From Egicoccus sp. AB-alg6-2 (GTDB lineage: Bacteria; Actinomycetota; Nitriliruptoria; Nitriliruptorales; Nitriliruptoraceae), in contig NZ_JBGUAY010000005.1 in the NCBI RefSeq assembly GCF_041821025.1, forward strand, positions 62,001-126,000: a stretch of DNA of 64,000 bases, given 5' to 3'. Positions 56,573 to 64,000 of the stretch are shown in pieces. The position numbers were made by a program, and so were the translations under genes. Under the pieces are notes generated by a model. It saw nothing but the letters and a program-made list of their open reading frames with translations, was not told the DNA's origin and searched no databases. Each line of letters starts with the position of its first letter. Position 1 is the first letter of the stretch.

Positions 56573-57628
56573 CTAACGCCGACGCTTCTTGCGCTTGCCC
56601 TCGCCGCGGACGTACTCGGTCGTGATGGGCGCACGACGGCTGGCGCTGGCGGTGGGGGCGGCGACCTCGGCGTCGGGTTCGTCACCGCGGGCGAGCCGTT
56701 CGGTCTCGCGCTCGGCGGCCTTGCGCTGCTCGGGCTCGCGCATCTTCCACCATGCGAGGAAGGGCGAAGCCACGAACAGCGACGAGTAGACGCCGACCGC
56801 CATGCCGAGGAACAGCGCCAAGGCGAGGTCCTGCAGCGTCGTCGCACCCAGGACCTGGGCGCCGATGAACAGCAGTGCCGCGACCGGCAGGACCGACGTG
56901 ATCGAGGTGTTGAGCGAGCGGTACAGCACCTCGTTCATCGACGCGTTGATCAACTGCGCGTACGTGCGTCGGCCCGGCTCGCCGAGCTGGACCGCGTTCT
57001 CCTTGACCCGGTCGAACACCACCACCGTGTCATAGAGCGAGTAACCGAGGATCGTCAGCAGCGCGATCACCGTGGCCGGCGAGACGTTGAAGCCCACCAA
57101 GGCGTACAGGCCGATCGTGATGAGCAGGTCGTGCACCAGCGCGACGACGGCCGCGACGGCCATCTTGAACTCGAGCCGGAAGGAGATGTAGATCACGACC
57201 ACGACCATGAAGACCAGCAGGGCCTCGAGCGCCTGCTGGGTGATGCGCTGGCCCCAGTTGGGCCCGACGAAGCTGATGGTGGCGTTGTCGGCGTCCGACA
57301 CCTCGACCAGCGCCCGCTCCACCGCGAGCGCCTCGTCGCTGCCGGGCTCCATCGCGTCCGTACGCACGAGTGCGCCGCGGGTGTCGCCCTCGCCCTGCAG
57401 CTGCGGGAGCACGTCGCGGGCACCGGCGTCCTCGGCGGCCGCGCGCAGGTCGTCGGAGGTCGTCTCGGGATCGATGCCCTCGAGCCGGTAGGCGGTCCCC
57501 CCGACGAAGTCGATCGACAGGTCGAGGCCGCCGATCAGCAACGAGCCGAGGCTGACGAGCACCAGGGCACCCGAGATCATGGCCCACAGGCGGCTGCGCC
57601 CGACGAAGTCGAAGTTGGGCGTCCTCAT
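56573..57628 (-). CDS. secF: Protein translocase subunit SecF
   Basis: 351 residues. Membrane partner of SecD that uses the proton gradient to help protein export. N-terminal helix, outside domain with [14 protein letters not shown], then the five-helix C-terminal block with [17 protein letters not shown] (D-x-x-x-x-x-x-D-R motif) and [21 protein letters not shown] basic tail ([10 protein letters not shown]) ends the protein. Overlaps secD by 4 nt. Confidence 0.96.
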   Translation of the reverse strand: MRTPNFDFVGRSRLWAMISGALVLVSLGSLLIGGLDLSIDFVGGTAYRLEGIDPETTSDDLRAAAEDAGARDVLPQLQGEGDTRGALVRTDAMEPGSDEALAVERALVEVSDADNATISFVGPNWGQRITQQALEALLVFMVVVVIYISFRLEFKMAVAAVVALVHDLLITIGLYALVGFNVSPATVIALLTILGYSLYDTVVVFDRVKENAVQLGEPGRRTYAQLINASMNEVLYRSLNTSITSVLPVAALLFIGAQVLGATTLQDLALALFLGMAVGVYSSLFVASPFLAWWKMREPEQRKAAERETERLARGDEPDAEVAAPTASASRRAPITTEYVRGEGKRKKRRR

Positions 57629-59106
57629 CGGCGTCCCCCTGCGGTCACGGTGGCCGGTTCGGCGGCCCGGACCGTCCGGCGGTTCATCAGCTTGGTACCC
57701 GAGAGCAGGAACACCAGCGGGCGGGTGAAGAAGTACATGATGACGATGTCGAGGATGCTGGCGATGCCGAGCATCAGCGCGAAGCCACGGACCGGGCCCA
57801 CGGCGAGGAAGTACAGGATCACCGCGGCCGCCAGCGTGACGGTGTTGCCGGCCAGGTTGGTCCGGAAGGCCGACGAGAAGGCGGTCCGGACGCTGGTGCG
57901 TACCGTCTTGCCCAGGTTGGCCTCGTCACGGATGCGTTCGAAGAAGATGATCGAGGAGTCGGCGGTGATGCCGATCGAGACGATCAACCCGGCGATGCCG
58001 GCCAGGGTCAGGGCGAACCCGACCGTGCCGAGCGCCGTGACCAGCGACAGGATGACCACGCCGAAGATGCCCAGCGCCGCGAGCGCGACCGCCCCGAGCG
58101 CGCGGTAGAAGAAGAGCAGCCAGATCGCGACCAGCACCAGGCCGATGATCCCGGCGAGCAGCCCCGAGCGCAACGACTCGGTGCCCAGGGTCGGCGACAC
58201 GACGTCGAAGGTGGCGGCGTCGAGGCTGATCGGCAGCGCACCCGTGCGCAGGATCAGGGCGAGGTCGACCGCGTCGGTCTCCTGTTCGGCCTGGGTCGCG
58301 CCGCCGGTGGTGATCGTCGCCTGTCCGCCCGTGATGCCGACGCCGCAGGCGACGCCGGGGTTCATCCCGGGCGCGGACTCCACGACGTTGTCGAGGACGA
58401 TGGCGAGCATCCCTGGCTGGCCCTGGTCGCGCTGGCAGGCCAGGTCGCCGGTGATCTGCGCCCACTCCGCCGCGCCCTGGCTGTCGAGCTGCAGCGACAC
58501 CTCGAAGCCGCCTTGTCCCAGGGTCGGGAAGGCGTCGTCGATCCGTTCGCCGGTCAGGGCGATCGGTCCGACGCGGTACTTCTCGACCTCGGCGAGGGCG
58601 GCCTCGTCGTCGTCGTCACCGGGGGTGGCGCCGTCGGTCGGGGACCCGCACAGGATCCCCGACTCCTCGGCCGGGAGCTCCTCGCGCTCGTCGACCGGGG
58701 CGGTGCAGTCGGGGCCCTCGTCGTAGGCGGGGTCACCGGGCACGAGGATGTCCTCGACCGGACGGAAGGCGAGCTGCGCCGTCGTGCCGATGATCTCCTG
58801 GACCCGGTCCGCGTCGGAGATGCCAGGCAACTGCACGATGATGTCGTTGCCGGCCCGCGAGATGTCGGGCTCGGCGACCCCGAGGCTGTCGACGCGCGCG
58901 CGGATGACCTCGACGGTCTGGTCGAGGATGTCGTCGATGCCCTCCTCGGGCTCGTCCCCCTCGAGTTCGGCGGTGTAGACCGCGCTGATGCCGCCCTGCA
59001 GGTCGAGGCCGAGGTTGGGCCGGTTGCCCAGGCCGAGGTAGGTGCCGGCGAGCAGCACCACGAGCAGGGTCACCATGAGGGTGGCGACGAGGCTCCGTTT
59101 GTTCAC
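57625..59106 (-). CDS. secD: Protein translocase subunit SecD
   Basis: 493 residues. N-terminal helix with LGLGNRPNLGLDLQGGISAVY, then VIRARVDSLGVAEPDISRAG and IIVQLPGISDADRVQEIIG, a large outside domain with an acidic insert (DDDDEAA region near residue 165), and six C-terminal helices including SIGITADSSIIFFERIRDE. Works with SecF and YajC at the SecYEG channel. Separated from the HD gene by 33 nt. Confidence 0.96.
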   Translation of the reverse strand: MNKRSLVATLMVTLLVVLLAGTYLGLGNRPNLGLDLQGGISAVYTAELEGDEPEEGIDDILDQTVEVIRARVDSLGVAEPDISRAGNDIIVQLPGISDADRVQEIIGTTAQLAFRPVEDILVPGDPAYDEGPDCTAPVDEREELPAEESGILCGSPTDGATPGDDDDEAALAEVEKYRVGPIALTGERIDDAFPTLGQGGFEVSLQLDSQGAAEWAQITGDLACQRDQGQPGMLAIVLDNVVESAPGMNPGVACGVGITGGQATITTGGATQAEQETDAVDLALILRTGALPISLDAATFDVVSPTLGTESLRSGLLAGIIGLVLVAIWLLFFYRALGAVALAALGIFGVVILSLVTALGTVGFALTLAGIAGLIVSIGITADSSIIFFERIRDEANLGKTVRTSVRTAFSSAFRTNLAGNTVTLAAAVILYFLAVGPVRGFALMLGIASILDIVIMYFFTRPLVFLLSGTKLMNRRTVRAAEPATVTAGGRR

Positions 59107-59139
59107 GTCAGGTCCTACGTTCGTTCGGCGCCGGCTGGA

Positions 59140-60033
59140 TCAGCCGAGCGGGACGCCGTTGGCGGTGATGCGGAACTCGCATCCGAGGGTCCGCGCGGCG
59201 CGGCGGCACATCACCATGCGTTCCAGGAAGATCTCGAAGTACTCGATCACCGTCGACCGTTCCGTGTCGAGATCGAGTTCGAGGGTGATGGTGGCGCGGT
59301 CGGCGTCGACCCGCAGGAACGAGTGCGTGACGGCATCGTTCACGCGGTCGTGGATGTCCGTCGCGGTGTCGGCGCCCTTGCGGACCCGGCTGCGGTGCAC
59401 GTCGGCCTTGTCGGCGAGGATCACGGCCGCGCCGACGGGACCGATGGAGGACCCGTACTGCTCCTCGTGGTTGCCGATGGCCGATAGCACCAACCCGATG
59501 CGGTAGGGATCCACCTCCAGCCGGCGCAGCGCGTCGTAGGCGATCCACGCGCCGGACAGGCCGTGGTTCATGCGGCTGACGACGTTGCCGACGTCGTGCA
59601 TGTACCCGCCGATGGCGGCGAGGTCGCACAGGTCCTGGTCGGCGCCGAGGTGCAGCAGCACGTTGTGGGCGATGCGGCCGACCAGGTTCGCGTGGCGGAA
59701 TCCGTGCTCGGTGAACCCCTGGGTGCCGAGGAACTGGTCGGAGAGCTTGATGAAGGCGCTGACGACCTCGTCCTGCTGCAACTGCGTGAGGATGGAGACC
59801 TGACCGGCACTGCGCTCGGCGGCCAGGGCGACCTCGGCGGCCTCGACGACCGCGTCCTGCGCGTCCGCCCCTCGCACGAGCGCGGCCTCGGCGGACTCGG
59901 CGATGGTCGCCGCCGGGTCGCTGAGGCCGGCCGGGTCGGCGAGCTGCTCGGGCCGCTCGACCTCGGCGGCCGCCAGCGGTGCCGCGTCGGCGCGTTCGGC
60001 GGCGGCCGGGTCGAGATCGTCGTGCTCGGTCAC
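59140..60033 (-). CDS. HD-domain phosphohydrolase-like protein
   Basis: 297 residues. Residues about 105-235 have the metal pattern of the HD superfamily: GFRHANLVGRIAHNVLLHLG, GGYMHDVGNVVSRMNH, ...IGNHEEQYG and ILADKADVHRSRVRK. A 95-residue Ala/Glu-rich leader and a C-terminal alpha/beta part (ERSTVIEYFEIFLERMVM) flank it. HD proteins cleave phosphate esters or cyclic nucleotides; the substrate is not evident. Its place between yajC and secD, overlapping yajC by 4 nt, is unusual and suggests co-regulation with the Sec machinery. Confidence 0.82.
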   Translation of the reverse strand: MTEHDDLDPAAAERADAAPLAAAEVERPEQLADPAGLSDPAATIAESAEAALVRGADAQDAVVEAAEVALAAERSAGQVSILTQLQQDEVVSAFIKLSDQFLGTQGFTEHGFRHANLVGRIAHNVLLHLGADQDLCDLAAIGGYMHDVGNVVSRMNHGLSGAWIAYDALRRLEVDPYRIGLVLSAIGNHEEQYGSSIGPVGAAVILADKADVHRSRVRKGADTATDIHDRVNDAVTHSFLRVDADRATITLELDLDTERSTVIEYFEIFLERMVMCRRAARTLGCEFRITANGVPLG

Positions 60034-60305
60034 GCGGTCTCCGCGTCCTCGCGCACGACACGCGCGAGCGAGCTGCGCTGGAAGCGCAGCACGACGTCGT
60101 CGGTCACCAGCAGGTCCATGGTGTCGTCGGACAGGGCGGTGATGCGCCCATGCAGACCACCGATCGTCACCACGTCGTCGCCGACCTGCAGGTCCGCGAC
60201 CTGGGCCTGGTGCTGCTTCTGGCGCTTCTGCTGCGGGCGGATGAGCAGCATGTAGAGCACGACCAGGAACAGCAGCGGCAGCAGCAGTCCACTGAGGTTT
60301 TCCAC
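60030..60305 (-). CDS. yajC: Preprotein translocase subunit YajC
   Basis: 91 residues. One N-terminal membrane helix (LLLPLLFLVVLYMLLIRPQ) followed by the conserved RPQQKRQKQHQAQVADLQVG and DVVTIGGLHGRITALSDD. Accessory protein of SecDF. Start GTG 60305 with AAGGA 9 nt upstream. The 120-nt space to the antiporter gene shows no clear signal. Confidence 0.95.
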   Translation of the reverse strand: MENLSGLLLPLLFLVVLYMLLIRPQQKRQKQHQAQVADLQVGDDVVTIGGLHGRITALSDDTMDLLVTDDVVLRFQRSSLARVVREDAETA

Positions 60306-60425
60306 GGCGAGGTCCTTTTGGCGAGTCGAGCCCGCGCGGCCGGCTGACGCCCCGGAACCGGCCGGAGGTGACCGCGCGGAAAGCCGCCCAGACCGGTGGG
60401 GACGGTGGGCGGACGGACGGGCAGC

Positions 60426-61976
60426 CTACCGTCCAGCGTCCCGGCTGCCACGACGACGCCGCCGCTCCGCGTCCCGGTCCTCGCCCCGCGCGGCGGGTAG
60501 GGCCTCACCGCGCGCCCATGCGGTCAGCCGCAGCAGCGCGTCGCCCTCGCGTTGGGCGGTCAAGAGCAGCACGTCGCCGTTGGCCAGGCGCGTGTCGCCG
60601 CGCGGGATCAGCACCCGGTGCCCGCGCACGATCGCGGCGACGAGCGCGCGCTCCGGTGGGGGCACCTCCCGCAGGCGGCGTCCGTGCAGGGGCAGGTCCT
60701 CGGTGACGAACACCTCGATGAGGTCGACGTCGATGCCCTCGAGCGGCAGCGCCTCGGCGACCGGCGACCAACCGGGGCGGGTGACCTCCAGACCCAGCCA
60801 ACGCACCAGTGGCACGAGGGTCGTGCCCTGCACGAGCACGGACACCAGCACGACGAAGAAGACGACGTTGAAGATCGCGCCGCCGTCGTCGAGGTCGGCG
60901 GTTGCCGGAAAGGTTGCCAGGACGATCGGGACCGCGCCGCGGAGCCCACCCCACGACATCAGGGCACGTTCGCGCCAGCCGTAGCGCTGACCGAGGGTGC
61001 ACGCCCACACCGCGATCGGCCGGGCGACGAAGGTGAGCACGAACGCCACCAGCAGGCCCGCCAGCGCCACCCCCGGCAGGTCCGATGGGAACACCAGCAG
61101 GCCGAGCAGCAGGAACAGCCCGATCTCGCTGGCGTTGGCGAGCGCTTCGTGGACGCCGCGGATCGAGCGCCGGTGGCGGGGTACGAGGGCGCCGATGAGC
61201 AGCCCGGCCAGGTACACCGCGACGAAGCCGGAGGCGCCCAGGGTGGCCGCCACCGCGTAGGCGAGCGCCCCGAGGGCGCCGGCGATCACCGGGTACATCC
61301 CCTCGGCGCCCAGCTCCAGGCGACGCAGGGCGGCGACGCCGGCGAGACCGATCGCACCGCCGACCAGGGCGCCCCCGAACAACTGGGTGACGGCGAAGAC
61401 GACCCAGTCGCCGGACGTGACGCCGGGACCGGTGAGCGTGGCGATGAGGCCGACGGTGAGCATCACCGCGATGGGGTCGTTGGCGCCGGACTCGAGCCGC
61501 AGCAGGGCCGACACCCGTCGCGGCAACGGCGTCGTGCGCATCATGGAGAAGACCGCGGCGGCGTCGGTGGACGCGACCACCGCACCGAGCAGCCCGGCGG
61601 TGAGCGGGTCGAGGTCGAGCACGAGCCAGATCCCGAACCCGGTGACTGCGGCCGTGATGGCCACTCCCAGTGTCGCGAGCAGCGTCCCCGGCAGCGCGGC
61701 CAGCCGGAGGTCGGTGGGCTTGGTGGTCAACCCGCCCTCGAACAGGATGAACAGCAGCGCCATCGTGCCGACGTTCTGGACCAGCGCGGGATCGCTCATG
61801 CGCACCAGCCCGAGGCCGTCGTCGCCGGCGAGCATGCCGAGGCCGAGGAACAGCAACGCGCCCGGGATGCGCAGCCGCGCGCCTGCGGAAGCCATCACGG
61901 CCGCCGTGACCGCCGCGGCGAGCAGCAACACGGAGCCGATCAGCAGGACACCGTCGACGCCGAGTTCGAGTTGCAC
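60426..61976 (-). CDS. Monovalent cation/proton antiporter (CPA1, NhaP2/CvrA-like)
   Basis: 516 residues from GTG 61976. About twelve membrane segments; the ion-exchange core shows FILFEGGLTTKPTDLR, VVASTDAAAVFSMMR and LESGANDPIAVMLTVGLIA. A cytoplasmic TrkA_C-type regulatory domain fills about residues 400-490 (VFVTEDLPLHGRRLREVPPP), ending in an Arg-rich tail. Expels K+ or Na+ in exchange for protons. The reading frame continues upstream without stop but has no family support. Lies between yajC and ruvB. Confidence 0.93.
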   Translation of the reverse strand: MQLELGVDGVLLIGSVLLLAAAVTAAVMASAGARLRIPGALLFLGLGMLAGDDGLGLVRMSDPALVQNVGTMALLFILFEGGLTTKPTDLRLAALPGTLLATLGVAITAAVTGFGIWLVLDLDPLTAGLLGAVVASTDAAAVFSMMRTTPLPRRVSALLRLESGANDPIAVMLTVGLIATLTGPGVTSGDWVVFAVTQLFGGALVGGAIGLAGVAALRRLELGAEGMYPVIAGALGALAYAVAATLGASGFVAVYLAGLLIGALVPRHRRSIRGVHEALANASEIGLFLLLGLLVFPSDLPGVALAGLLVAFVLTFVARPIAVWACTLGQRYGWRERALMSWGGLRGAVPIVLATFPATADLDDGGAIFNVVFFVVLVSVLVQGTTLVPLVRWLGLEVTRPGWSPVAEALPLEGIDVDLIEVFVTEDLPLHGRRLREVPPPERALVAAIVRGHRVLIPRGDTRLANGDVLLLTAQREGDALLRLTAWARGEALPAARGEDRDAERRRRRGSRDAGR

Positions 61977-62032
61977 ACCGCGCCTGTCGTCACCTGGCCG
62001 AACACGCCCGTGCCCGGGTCCGCGCGCAGAAG

Positions 62033-63142
62033 TTAGCCGGCGTCGCCGCCGGGCTCGTCGCGGTCGTCGAACAGCGACACCGCCCCCGGCGTGCGGTGCG
62101 GCAGACCGCTCGCGGGCGGCGGCATGGGCCGGCCGAGGTGGGCATAGGCGCCGGCCGTGGCGATCCGTCCGCGCGGCGTGCGTTGCAACAGGCCGCAGCG
62201 GAGCAGGAACGGTTCGACGGCGTCCTCGAGGGTGTCGGACTCCTCGGTCACCGCGGTCGCCAGCGTGCCGAGGCCGACCGGTCCCCCGCCGAAGCTGTCG
62301 ACCAGTGCCTCGAGGACCCGCCGGTCGAGCCGGTCGAGCCCGAGTTCGTCGACGTCGAAGACCTCCAGCGCGGCCCGCGCGACGGTGAGGTCGATGTGGC
62401 CGCCCGCCTCGACCTCGGCGTAGTCGCGGACGCGGCGCAGCAGGCGGTTGGCGATGCGCGGGGTGCCGCGCGAGCGGCTGGCGATCTCGCTGGCTCCCTC
62501 GTGGTCGACGTCGACGCCGAGCAGGCCCGCCGAGCGACGGACGATGGCGAGCAGCTCGTCGGTCTCGTAGTGCTCGAGGTGCGCGGCGAACCCGAAGCGG
62601 TCGCGCAGCGGCGAGGAGATCAGGCCGGTGCGGGTGGTGGCGCCCACCAGCGTGAAGCGCGGCAGGTCGAGACGGATGGACCGGGCGCCCGGACCCTTGC
62701 CGACCACGATGTCGAGTTGGAAGTCCTCCATGGCGGAGTACAGGACCTCTTCCACCGTGCGTGGCAGCCGGTGGATCTCGTCCACGAACAGCACGTCGCC
62801 GCCCTCGAGGCCGGTGAGGATCGCGGCGAGGTCGCCGGGCCGCTCGATCGCGGGGCCCGACGTGGCCCGGAACTGTGCCCCGACCTCGGCGGCGACGATC
62901 GCGGCCAGGGTCGTCTTGCCGAGCCCCGGCGCACCCGAGAGCAGGACGTGGTCGGCCGGCTGCCCGCGACGGCGGGCGCCGGTGAGCACGAGCTGCAGTT
63001 GGCGGCGGACCCGGTCCTGGCCGATGAACTCGTCCAGCCGCGTCGGGCGGAGACTCGCCTCGAGGCCGTCCTCGCCCGGCAGCGGATCCACGTGCAGCAA
63101 CGGGTTGCCGTCGAGGGGTTCGTGGCCGGGACCGCCGGTCAT
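62033..63142 (-). CDS. ruvB: Holliday junction branch migration ATPase RuvB
   Basis: 369 residues. AAA+ motor that drives branch migration with RuvA. Signatures: [20 protein letters not shown], Walker [18 protein letters not shown], Walker [42 protein letters not shown] and the winged-helix end [21 protein letters not shown] Pro/Gly-rich tail of 30 residues is present. Overlaps the ruvA stop by 4 nt. Confidence 0.97.
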   Translation of the reverse strand: MTGGPGHEPLDGNPLLHVDPLPGEDGLEASLRPTRLDEFIGQDRVRRQLQLVLTGARRRGQPADHVLLSGAPGLGKTTLAAIVAAEVGAQFRATSGPAIERPGDLAAILTGLEGGDVLFVDEIHRLPRTVEEVLYSAMEDFQLDIVVGKGPGARSIRLDLPRFTLVGATTRTGLISSPLRDRFGFAAHLEHYETDELLAIVRRSAGLLGVDVDHEGASEIASRSRGTPRIANRLLRRVRDYAEVEAGGHIDLTVARAALEVFDVDELGLDRLDRRVLEALVDSFGGGPVGLGTLATAVTEESDTLEDAVEPFLLRCGLLQRTPRGRIATAGAYAHLGRPMPPPASGLPHRTPGAVSLFDDRDEPGGDAG

Positions 63143-63762
63143 CGGGCGCCCTCGAAGGCGGCGGCGCCGAGGTGGCGCAGGCACGCGCGAAGCACGTCGG
63201 TGACCTGCGCGTCGGCCGGCAGGCCGCCGTCGGCACCGACCGCCCCCAACGCCTGCTGCACCTCGCCGGAGGAGTAGCCGAGTGCCAGCAGCGCGTCGCG
63301 CGCCTCGGTCAGCAGGTCGGCGTCGGGGCCGTCGACCGACACGCCCGCGAGCTGACCGCCGGTCACGCCGCCGACCTTGTCCTTGAGCTCGAGCACCAAC
63401 CGTTCGGCGACCTTCTTGCCGACGCCGGGGATGGCGGTCAGCGTCGCGATGTCCCCGCCTCCGATCGCGGTGCGCAGGACGTCGGGGCGGTGGGTGCCCA
63501 GGGCCGCGAGGGCCAGCTTGGGCCCGACGCCGGAGGAGGTCAGCAGCAGTTCGAACAGCTGCAGCATGCTGCGTTCGGCGAAGCCGTACAGGGTCATCGA
63601 CTCCTCGCGGACCTGCAAGGAGGTGTGCAACTCGACCGACTCACCCCGGGCGGGGATGCGCTCGGCCGGCGTCACGTGCACCAGGTAGCCGACGCCGCCG
63701 ACGTCGACGACCACGGTCGAGGTGTCGCGGTGGGCGACCCGGCCCCGGAGTGAGGCGATCAC
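63139..63762 (-). CDS. ruvA: Holliday junction binding protein RuvA
   Basis: 207 residues. Binds four-way junctions as tetramers and recruits RuvB. Domain I begins [20 protein letters not shown], helix-hairpin-helix motifs lie in [14 protein letters not shown] and [20 protein letters not shown], and domain III at the end binds RuvB ([19 protein letters not shown]). GTG start overlaps the ruvC stop (GTGA). Confidence 0.96.
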   Translation of the reverse strand: MIASLRGRVAHRDTSTVVVDVGGVGYLVHVTPAERIPARGESVELHTSLQVREESMTLYGFAERSMLQLFELLLTSSGVGPKLALAALGTHRPDVLRTAIGGGDIATLTAIPGVGKKVAERLVLELKDKVGGVTGGQLAGVSVDGPDADLLTEARDALLALGYSSGEVQQALGAVGADGGLPADAQVTDVLRACLRHLGAAAFEGAR

Positions 63763-64000
63763 GAACGTCCTCCTGCGGGCCGGGCGGAGCGGGCCGGGCG
63801 GCGCGCGGGCGTGCCGGCCGGTTTCGGCAGCCGGTCCCCCAGTACCGCCTCCCAGCCGCCTCGGGCGGCGGTGTCGGCCGCGCGATGCGCGTCGGCGAGC
63901 TCCGACGCCGCGGCGGTCCCCACGACCCGGCTGGCGAGCCGCGACCGGGCCAGGTGGGTGAGGGCCACCGCGAGGGCGTCGGCGACGTCGGCCGGACGCG
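63759..64000 (-). CDS. ruvC: Holliday junction resolvase RuvC, 3' end only
   Basis: The last 79 codons are visible; the N-terminal part lies beyond the window. RPADVADALAVALTHLARSR matches the conserved C-terminal RuvC helix with the catalytic Asp, after which comes an unusually long Ala/Arg/Pro-rich tail of about 60 residues. Order ruvC-ruvA-ruvB is the standard operon. Cut by the right edge. Confidence 0.88.
   Translation of the reverse strand, partial: RPADVADALAVALTHLARSRLASRVVGTAAASELADAHRAADTAARGGWEAVLGDRLPKPAGTPARRPARSARPAGGRS

Overview
The window is 64 kb of very GC-rich, gene-dense chromosome, almost all of it read leftward (minus strand). Dodecin, a mycothiol-dependent maleylpyruvate-isomerase-fold protein, one bifunctional Rel enzyme and the gene order ruvC-ruvA-ruvB ... 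yajC-secD-secF-apt-relA ... hisS-aspS-rarA-alaS-ruvX-mltG-aroE ... aroC-aroK-aroB-aroQ-pepQ-efp-nusB-pyrR-pyrB-pyrC-carA-carB-pyrK all point to an actinobacterium. The presence of a full type IV pilus set suggests a deep-branching lineage (Nitriliruptoria-like is a guess that sequence inspection cannot settle).

Layout from right to left, the direction of most transcription: Holliday-junction genes ruvC (cut by the window edge), ruvA and ruvB, then a K+ or Na+/H+ antiporter (60.4-63.8 kb). Next come yajC, an HD-domain protein, secD, secF and apt (56.0-60.3 kb), then an unusual membrane sensor kinase and relA (51.8-55.9 kb). A rightward island of a TetR regulator and an MDMPI-fold enzyme follows, with a near-consensus promoter and a nested palindromic operator (50.3-51.8 kb). 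A glyoxalase-II-like hydrolase and a five-gene peptide ABC transporter operon lie next (42.8-49.9 kb), then hisS, aspS, a rightward lipoprotein gene and rarA (36.9-42.7 kb). Two small membrane-associated genes, alaS, ruvX, mltG and aroE complete this part (30.9-36.9 kb).

A large type IV pilus block (15.4-30.8 kb) sits between aroE and aroC. It begins with a control module of Roadblock protein, DUF4388 protein and small GTPase, continuous with the motors pilB and pilT and the platform pilC. Then come the major pilin gene, the prepilin peptidase pilD, the assembly proteins pilM, pilN, pilO and a PilP-like protein, and three minor pilin or PilX-like genes. After it lie the shikimate genes, efp, nusB, a patatin-like lipase and the pyrimidine operon (1-15.3 kb).

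The most interesting signals are in the pilus block. Three gene-free gaps, upstream of the Roadblock gene, of the pilin gene and of pilM, each carry the same two-part motif GCTCAAG-N15-GCCGAYG. It looks like a sigma-28 (FliA/WhiG class) promoter. Behind the pilin copy lies a stretch of about 98 nt that folds like a cyclic-di-GMP-I (GEMM) aptamer and keeps the known ligand-contact positions. It is followed at once by a segment complementary to the pilin Shine-Dalgarno. Both motor ATPases carry MshEN-like N-terminal domains, which is unexpected for PilT. Together these suggest a pilus under a motility-type sigma factor, c-di-GMP-responsive RNA and a MglA/MglB-like switch. The pyrimidine operon also shows a clear PyrR-binding hairpin that buries the ribosome site of a 21-codon leader peptide whose stop overlaps the pyrR start.
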